DNA from: UBA5078 sp964538025 | GTDB taxonomy: Bacteria; Pseudomonadota; Gammaproteobacteria; Pseudomonadales; Pseudohongiellaceae | Length of the DNA stretch: 64,000 nt | NCBI GenBank assembly: GCA_964538025.1 | Contig: CAZICZ010000010.1 | Coordinates: 1 to 64,000 of the forward strand | Reading direction: 5' to 3' | Shown here: piece by piece, positions 58,621-64,000 of the stretch | Position numbering within the stretch: the stretch's first letter is position 1 | Layout: each line of letters opens with the position of its first letter | Position numbers and translations under genes: made by a program | The notes under the pieces: model-generated | The model's input: the letters and a program-made list of their open reading frames with translations, nothing else | Told to the model about the DNA's origin: nothing | Database searches by the model: none

Positions 58621-59164
58621 AGCCACCGTGCTGCGGGCGGAGCTGGCCATCTCCGACATGAACCGCCATTACTATGGCAGCCATACGCTGACCGTGGCCC
58701 AACACCCGTCCGAAACGCCGGAGCGGGTGATGATGCGTCTGGTCGCCTTCGCGCTGCATGCCAGCGAGACCCTGAGCTTTACGCGGGGGCTGAGCACCGA
58801 AGATGAGCCGGACGTCTGGGACAAGGACCTGACCGATCACATCACCCTGTGGATCGACCTGGGTCAGCCGGACGAGAAACGCATTCGCAAGGCCTGCGGC
58901 CGCGCAGACCAGGTGTGGCTGTACACCTATCAGCCGCGCAATGCCGGCCCGTGGTGGGAGAAAATGCAGGGCACTGTAGCCCGCTTCGAGACGCTGAGCG
59001 TGGCCGCCATCGACGTTCGCGACGGCGCGCTCGATGCCCTGTTCGCCCGCAACATGACGCTGCAATGCACGATCCAGGACGAGACGGTGACGCTTTACAG
59101 CGACGCGGGCGAGGTGACCCTGACGGTCACCGTGTGGAAGGAAGCGGTGGCGCGCGGCGGGTGA
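58610..59164 (+). CDS. yaeQ: YaeQ-family protein
   Basis: A 184-residue protein of the YaeQ family, a PD-(D/E)XK-nuclease-like fold. The N-terminus MASKATVLRAELAISDMNRHYYGSHTLTVAQHPSETPERVMMRLVAF is diagnostic. E. coli YaeQ suppresses rfaH loss, but the biochemical role is unknown. The ATG lies inside the DoxX gene, overlapping it by 11 bases, with a weak ribosome-binding site, so translation is probably coupled. It overlaps the MHS transporter gene by 38 bases tail-to-tail. Confidence 0.92.
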   Translation: MASKATVLRAELAISDMNRHYYGSHTLTVAQHPSETPERVMMRLVAFALHASETLSFTRGLSTEDEPDVWDKDLTDHITLWIDLGQPDEKRIRKACGRADQVWLYTYQPRNAGPWWEKMQGTVARFETLSVAAIDVRDGALDALFARNMTLQCTIQDETVTLYSDAGEVTLTVTVWKEAVARGG

Positions 59165-60392
59165 TACGCAGCAGCGCGCCGAGGGTCAAAAGCCCCATGC
59201 CGGTGAGGTAATAGCCCACATAGGCGATGCCGTAATTGACCGCCAGCCAGGTGGCGATATACGGGGCCAGAGAACCGCCCAAAATACCCGCCAGATTGAA
59301 CGCCATCGACGCGCCGGTGTAGCGCACCGCAGTGGGAAACAGCTCGGACAGTGCCGTCCCCAGTGGCCCGTAGGTCAGGCCCATGCACGCCAGACCCAGC
59401 GAAAGCATCAGCGTCACCATCCCCGGACTACCCCCCTCGAACAGGGCCCCGAACACCAATCCGAACGCCATGATGGACAGTGTCGCCATGATCAGCATGC
59501 GCAGCCGGCCAAGCCTGTCGGCAATGACGGCAGAGACGGGAATCAGCGCGCCGAAGAACAGCACGCCCACGATCTGCATCATCAGGAAATCCTGCCGCAC
59601 ATAGTCCAGCTGGCTCGTGCCCCAGCTCAGGGTAAAGACCGTCATCAGATAAAACACCACGAAGGTGGTGGTCGCCATGAGCGTGGAGAGCACCAGCGTG
59701 CCGGCGTGCTCGCGGAAAAGGGTGAGCAGCGGCACCTTCACGCGCTCCTCCTGATCAATTGCCTGCTGGAATGCTTTCGTTTCGGTAATCTGCAATCGCA
59801 CGTAAAGGCCGACAAACACCAGCAGTGCACTGGCCAGGAACGGGACCCGCCATCCCCAGGCAAAAAACTGTTCCTCACTCAGGCCGGCGCTCAGGCCGAC
59901 AAATACCAGCGTCGAGAGAATGAAACCGATCGGCGCCCCCAACTGCGGAAACATGCCATACCAGGCGCGTTTGCCCTCCGGCGCGTTCTCGGTCGCCAGC
60001 AGCACGGCTCCCCCCCACTCCCCGCCAAGACCAATGCCCTGCCCAAAGCGACACAAGGCCAGCAGCGCCGGCGCCAGCACGCCGATGGAGGCGTAGGTGG
60101 GCAGCAGACCGATAACGACGGTGGACAAGCCCATCGTCAGCAGTGCCGCGACCAGCGTGGCCTTGCGCCCAATGCGGTCGCCGAAATGCCCGAACAGGGC
60201 TGACCCCAGCGGACGGGCGAAAAAGGCCAGAGCAAAGGTGGCCAGCGATTGCAGGGTGGCCGTGGCCGGGTCCGAGCCGGGAAAGAACAGCGTTGGAAAG
60301 ACCAGAACCGCCGCGGTGCCGTAAATATAGAAATCGAAAAATTCGATGGTGGTACCGATCAGGCTGGCAAAGAGAATGCGGCGAGGGTTCAT
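59127..60392 (-). CDS. MFS transporter of the MHS (metabolite/H+ symporter) family
   Basis: A 421-residue carrier with 12 helices. The signature IGTTIEFFDFYIYGTAAVLVFPTLFFP at the N-terminus, GHFGDRIGRKATLVAALLTMG and the RFGQGIGLGGEWGGAVLLATENAPEGKR block define the MHS group (ProP, ShiA, citrate and dicarboxylate symporters). Its start overlaps the ppc stop (ATGA), hinting that it serves carbon or dicarboxylate metabolism. It overlaps yaeQ by 38 bases at the end. Confidence 0.93.
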   Translation of the reverse strand: MNPRRILFASLIGTTIEFFDFYIYGTAAVLVFPTLFFPGSDPATATLQSLATFALAFFARPLGSALFGHFGDRIGRKATLVAALLTMGLSTVVIGLLPTYASIGVLAPALLALCRFGQGIGLGGEWGGAVLLATENAPEGKRAWYGMFPQLGAPIGFILSTLVFVGLSAGLSEEQFFAWGWRVPFLASALLVFVGLYVRLQITETKAFQQAIDQEERVKVPLLTLFREHAGTLVLSTLMATTTFVVFYLMTVFTLSWGTSQLDYVRQDFLMMQIVGVLFFGALIPVSAVIADRLGRLRMLIMATLSIMAFGLVFGALFEGGSPGMVTLMLSLGLACMGLTYGPLGTALSELFPTAVRYTGASMAFNLAGILGGSLAPYIATWLAVNYGIAYVGYYLTGMGLLTLGALLRITRRAPPLPSTR

Positions 60393-62959
60393 GCGGAATT
60401 CCTGCTGGCGTTGATGTTTCCGAACAGTGAGCGCATCACCATTTTTTCATACAGCGCCAGCGTGTCGGACTCCTCCGCCTGCCGGGCCTGCTGGATGCAC
60501 ATGAGGGCGTACTGTTGCACCGTCAATAGCGGGAGCACAATGCGCTCACGCAGCTGAATGCTCATGCGAGAGCGATGATTGTCTTCCAGCAACCATTTTT
60601 GACCGGAGATTTTCAAAACCATCTCGCGGCTAAGCTGATATTCCTCATGCAGGGTTGTCCAGAAGGCGCCGAAGCGCGGGTCCTTTTCCATGTAGCGCGT
60701 GAGTTCGAAATTGGTTTTTTTCATGCTCTGCATGCTGTTGGAAATCAGCGCGCGGAAAAACCGTGACCGTTGATACAGGCTCACACAGGCCTCCCAGTTG
60801 CCGGCCTTCTCCTGCTCCGCCAGCGCTGTGCCAAGCCCGAAAAAGCCGGGCACGTTCTGCTTGAGCTGGCTCCAGGCGCCCACAAAGGGGATCGCGCGCA
60901 GGTCCTCGAAGGCCAGTTTGCTGCCCGCGCCACGCTTGGCGGGACGGCTGCCGATGTTGGTCATCGCGTAATACTTGAGCGTGCTCATCTCCTCGAGATA
61001 GGGCAAAAACAAGGGGTGCTTCTTGAAGGCATCGTAGGCCCGGTAACTCGCCTGTGCCAGCGCGGCCAACACCTCACGCTGCTGCGCATCGAGTTCGCGC
61101 TCCGGACGGTCATAGAGATTGTTCTCGAGACCTGCGGTGAGCAGCTGACTCATGTTATGCACCGCTGCTTCCTTGATGCCGTAGAGCGTGGAGATGGTCT
61201 GCCCCTGCACTGTCATCTGGATCTGGTTGCTTTCGATCTTCTTGCCCAGTGCCGCATAGAACAGATAGGTATCGCCCCCTCCCCGCGCGGGCGGACCACC
61301 GCGACCATCGAAAAACAGCGCCTCGATTCCGGCGGCGCGAGACACGCGGGTGAGGTCTTCCTTGGCACGATAGATTGACCAGTTCGCCATCAGGTAGCCG
61401 CCGTCTTTGGTCCCGTCGGAGAAACCCAGCATCACTGTCTGTCTCTGGCGCCGCTGCTGCAGATGTGTCCGGTACACAGGATGGGCGTAGATGGTCTCCA
61501 TCGCCGTGCCCGCCCCCTGTAGATCGTCCACGGTTTCGAACAGGGGCACGATGTCGGCGGTCAAGGGGACATCCTGCCAGCCACACAGACGGAACAGGGC
61601 ATGCACGCGGGCAATGTCCACGGGGCCGCGGCAGTTGCTGATGATGTAGCGGTGTGCGGCACGCGGCCCGTTCAGCGTCTGGATGCGGCGAATCACACCG
61701 AAGGAGGCCAGGGTATCGCGCACCACGGGGTCCTCGAAAGCCGCCGGGTCCACCGTGCCCGAGCAGTGCAACAGCAGGTCGATCTGCGTTGCTGGCGGCA
61801 GCGTGGAAAAATCCGCGGGGAGCAGATCGGGCTGGCGGGCAAGCACGGCGTCCATCGCGACGGCGATCACGCGGCTGTCCTGCCGGATGTCGAGGCTGGC
61901 AAAGTGAAAACCAAAGAGGATGAGCTTGCGGCGGAAGGACTGCAGCAAGTCCACATACATGCCCTGATGCTCGGCCACCAGCACGCGTTCGATCTCATCC
62001 AGTTCCGTCAGAAAGTGGAACAGCTGCAGCGGCGCCGCAGTCGGCGTGTCACTGAGTTCCTGATGCAGCGCCTGCTCCAGTGCCTCCAGCCGCTTGTAGG
62101 TGCCGCGAAAACTCAGCCGCCGTTTGAGCGCGCGGATGTTCTGGTGATAGCAGCTCAGAATGGTGTAGCGCAGTTTGGCCGCCACTTTCAGCGTCGTGTC
62201 GGTAGTGACAAACGGGTTGCCGTCGCGATCGCCGCCCGGCCAGAAGCCGATGGAGATGAGCTCCTCGTTGCCGCTGATTTTTTCGGGATGAAACTCCCCC
62301 AGCTTGTCCACAATGTCCCCGATGCTGGGATAAAAAATATTACCCAGATACCAGGTCAGCGCCACCGCCTCATCATAGGGCGACGGCTTTTCCTTCTGGT
62401 AAAAAGGCGTATTGCCCAGCTGCTGCAGCAGGTCGCGTGCCGTGCCGATTTCGTCGCCGGAGATGGCGTCGGTGAGATCGGAAATAATGGCCAGCACGGG
62501 GCCGGTATAGAACTGGGTAGGGTGGGCTGTCAGCACCACGCGCACCCCGAAATTCTTTAGCAGGTCTCCTAGACGCGCGTCCTGGTTGTTGTCGCGCGCC
62601 CGCTCCAGCAACTGCACCAGCGAGCCCTTTCCGGCGACGCGGTGAATGCGACTGTAGGAGGCATCCTCCAGTGCGTCCACCAAAACAACCTGTCGTTCCA
62701 CATACTGGATGATCTTGAACAGGAACTGAATCTGTTCGCGCTCATTGAAATGCGGTTTATGCACATCAAAAAAATTGCGGATGATCTGTGCGGGACTGAG
62801 CCCCTGTTCCAGTCCCTGTGCGCAGGCTTCACTCAACAGGGGCAGCAGCGTGCCCGTCTGTTCGACCGCGTCCAGCGGCAGGGTCAGAAACAGGCTGTTA
62901 TACAGCTGGAATTTTAGCTCGACGAGCTCAGAAAACGTCTTCGCGACCTGATCAACCAT
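60389..62959 (-). CDS. ppc: Phosphoenolpyruvate carboxylase
   Basis: Carboxylates PEP to oxaloacetate to feed the TCA cycle. The 856-residue protein has the catalytic His in VVLTAHPTQ, the PEP/bicarbonate segment SIGFWPGGDRDGNPFVTTDTT, the GFSDGTKDGGYLMANW block, the glycine-rich loop FFDGRGGPPARGGGDTYLF and the C-terminal MRSLFGNINASRNS end. The ATG after GAGG is the family start; the frame extends far upstream. It lies 29 bases after the YfbR-type gene and is translationally coupled to an MHS transporter. Confidence 0.96.
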   Translation of the reverse strand: MVDQVAKTFSELVELKFQLYNSLFLTLPLDAVEQTGTLLPLLSEACAQGLEQGLSPAQIIRNFFDVHKPHFNEREQIQFLFKIIQYVERQVVLVDALEDASYSRIHRVAGKGSLVQLLERARDNNQDARLGDLLKNFGVRVVLTAHPTQFYTGPVLAIISDLTDAISGDEIGTARDLLQQLGNTPFYQKEKPSPYDEAVALTWYLGNIFYPSIGDIVDKLGEFHPEKISGNEELISIGFWPGGDRDGNPFVTTDTTLKVAAKLRYTILSCYHQNIRALKRRLSFRGTYKRLEALEQALHQELSDTPTAAPLQLFHFLTELDEIERVLVAEHQGMYVDLLQSFRRKLILFGFHFASLDIRQDSRVIAVAMDAVLARQPDLLPADFSTLPPATQIDLLLHCSGTVDPAAFEDPVVRDTLASFGVIRRIQTLNGPRAAHRYIISNCRGPVDIARVHALFRLCGWQDVPLTADIVPLFETVDDLQGAGTAMETIYAHPVYRTHLQQRRQRQTVMLGFSDGTKDGGYLMANWSIYRAKEDLTRVSRAAGIEALFFDGRGGPPARGGGDTYLFYAALGKKIESNQIQMTVQGQTISTLYGIKEAAVHNMSQLLTAGLENNLYDRPERELDAQQREVLAALAQASYRAYDAFKKHPLFLPYLEEMSTLKYYAMTNIGSRPAKRGAGSKLAFEDLRAIPFVGAWSQLKQNVPGFFGLGTALAEQEKAGNWEACVSLYQRSRFFRALISNSMQSMKKTNFELTRYMEKDPRFGAFWTTLHEEYQLSREMVLKISGQKWLLEDNHRSRMSIQLRERIVLPLLTVQQYALMCIQQARQAEESDTLALYEKMVMRSLFGNINASRNSA

Positions 62960-62988
62960 CGTGTGTGAAATCCTCGTTGGGGCTGTTC

Positions 62989-63585
62989 CTATTTCAGCAA
63001 TTCGTCCAGTGTCAGGCCGTAGCTTGGCACGAAGGTGTCCAGAAAATACGCCACTTCCGGCATGTCGAAGCGGGAAAGCCGCGCCTTGACATCCATTTCT
63101 GCCTGCGAAAATTCGGGGTTGCCTGCCATGACCTCGGAGCGGCACTTGATGTAGGCGCACAGCGTGTCCGCGGCCTTGATGATCTGCATGTGCACCGGCG
63201 GAATTTCCTCGTGCAGCAGCACGGCCCGGAAATCTGCCTGCAAGTCTTCTGGAAGCAGGCTCAGCAGTTCACGCTCGGCCTGCTTTTCAACGGCCTTGTA
63301 CGCCTGGGTGATCTCAGGGGAATGGTATTTGATGGGCGAGGGCATGTCGCCGGTAATCACCTCGCCGCAATCGTGATACAGCGCGGCAACCACCACGGCG
63401 TTGACATCCACATTGCCCCCGAAACACCGGTTATGAATCGTGCCCAGAGCGTGGGCAATGGTGGCCACCTCCCAGCTGTGTTCCATCACGTTTTCGGTGA
63501 TGACATTGCGTTTAAGCCCCCAGCGCTGCAACCAGCGGATCTTGCTGATATAGGCATAGAAGTGGCTGCGGACCGGTTCCAGCAT
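62989..63585 (-). CDS. yfbR: HD-domain 5-prime-deoxynucleotidase YfbR-like
   Basis: A 198-residue HD-superfamily phosphohydrolase that dephosphorylates deoxyribonucleoside 5-prime monophosphates. The metal-binding residues appear as VMEHSWEVATIAHAL, ALYHDCGEVITGDMPSPIKYH and KAADTLCAYIKCRSEV, and the length matches E. coli YfbR (199). GGGAGTCTTC precedes the ATG. It is probably cotranscribed with ppc. It may help keep the nucleotide pool balanced. Confidence 0.9.
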   Translation of the reverse strand: MLEPVRSHFYAYISKIRWLQRWGLKRNVITENVMEHSWEVATIAHALGTIHNRCFGGNVDVNAVVVAALYHDCGEVITGDMPSPIKYHSPEITQAYKAVEKQAERELLSLLPEDLQADFRAVLLHEEIPPVHMQIIKAADTLCAYIKCRSEVMAGNPEFSQAEMDVKARLSRFDMPEVAYFLDTFVPSYGLTLDELLK

Positions 63586-63798
63586 GAAGACTCCCGAGGT
63601 GGTAATGACGAAGGACTGGCAGGGCTGTCAGCATATAGCAAATCACCCCGGACTGCCCACCCGAAAGCGCCGGCACTGACGCGCCGATGAACTTTCAGTA
63701 TCCCCCTCCTGCCGCAGCGCCCTTGCCGGCAGACGGCAGGACTCGCTACACTTGCGCCGCAACGCGCAAAGCGCCACCGGCATTTCAGGACGCACACT

Positions 63799-64000
63799 AT
63801 GACAGGCAGCGGCACACACTCTTCCTCCTCCCACAGTGCTTTGGGACGGTTTTTCAGCGGCGAAAGCATGGGGCTGGCAAAAACGTATTGGACGCTGTAC
63901 ATCGCGGGGGGCGTGCTGTTCTTCGTGCTGGGCAGCTATCTGGTGATGGAGCGGGACTGGGTGCTGTATTCGAGCCTGTTGTTTGCAACCGTGCTCTATT
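63799..64000 (+). CDS. N-terminal part of a membrane protein, cut by the window edge
   Basis: An ATG opens a reading frame without a stop to the end of the window (67 complete codons). It begins MTGSGTHSSSSHSALGRFF, followed by a hydrophobic helix (TYWTLYIAGGVLFFVLGSYL) and the start of a second (LYSSLLFATVLY). It is divergent from the yfbR-like gene across a 213-base gap, in which TTGCCG and TACACT could form a promoter with an 18-base spacer. Family not recognised. Confidence 0.6.
   Translation, partial: MTGSGTHSSSSHSALGRFFSGESMGLAKTYWTLYIAGGVLFFVLGSYLVMERDWVLYSSLLFATVLY

Noticed and set aside
1..64000. CRISPR arrays, insertion sequences, prophage genes or tRNA genes
   Set aside because: No spaced repeats, transposase, phage structural gene or tRNA-like fold other than tmRNA was found on reading through.

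Overview
The window looks like a chromosomal segment of a marine-type gammaproteobacterium in the broad Pseudomonadales/Cellvibrionales/Alcanivorax neighbourhood. The evidence is the gene order (rRNA leader, tyrS, M23 peptidase, anmK, erpA, argC, hemJ, then grpE/dnaK/dnaJ, recN, fur, bamE, and ratA/rnfH, smpB, ssrA), a tmRNA tag reading ANDDSYALAA, and many TonB-dependent receptors and secreted hydrolases. I cannot fix the genus from sequence alone. No IS element, prophage, CRISPR array or tRNA was seen.

Positions 1-31,000 are mostly core genome. The left edge carries tandem promoters and a boxA-like leader for an rRNA operon that runs off the window on the minus strand. Next come tyrS, a murein endopeptidase and anmK (cell-wall turnover and recycling), erpA, a short bactofilin with a coiled-coil membrane protein, argC, and a plus-strand cluster hemJ-thiD-thiE-hemL-adenosine kinase (haem and thiamine synthesis). 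The chaperone genes grpE, dnaK and dnaJ follow, with clear sigma-32-type promoters before grpE and dnaK, then recN, fur and bamE. A minus-strand set (NSS transporter, ratA, rnfH, CC-star protein, ArsA-like ATPase, a His/Cys membrane peptide, a ZnuD-like receptor) is tightly packed and partly concerned with metals. smpB appears nearly leaderless, and ssrA has a third sigma-32-like promoter, with an unusual Hsp70 relative lying between them.

Positions 28,700-46,700 are accessory in character. They hold a PAS-LuxR regulator facing a small secreted protein across a perfect palindrome, an ArsR/SRPBCC pair with its promoter inside an inverted repeat, a single-haem cytochrome, an NhaC-type antiporter, two FAD-dependent amine/amino-acid oxidases, a VCBS-repeat protein with an Asp-rich linker, two TonB-dependent receptors, a FadL-type porin, an AsmA-like protein and a LysR/DoxX divergent pair.

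Positions 46,800-64,000 hold a compact minus-strand unit (CvfB-like, YgfB-like, exported amidase, SpeB, SpeA) that can take arginine to putrescine. They also hold a receptor paralogous to the one at 40.5-42.7 kb, an exported fumarylacetoacetase-fold protein, two MFS carriers, a DUF2058/DoxX/YaeQ cluster, PEP carboxylase, a YfbR-type nucleotidase and a membrane-protein gene cut by the right edge. The most interesting unexplained items are the CC-star/ArsA pair and its neighbours, the many near-perfect palindromes upstream of accessory genes, the heat-shock-type promoter at ssrA, the SD-less smpB start, and the exported amidase and FAH proteins.
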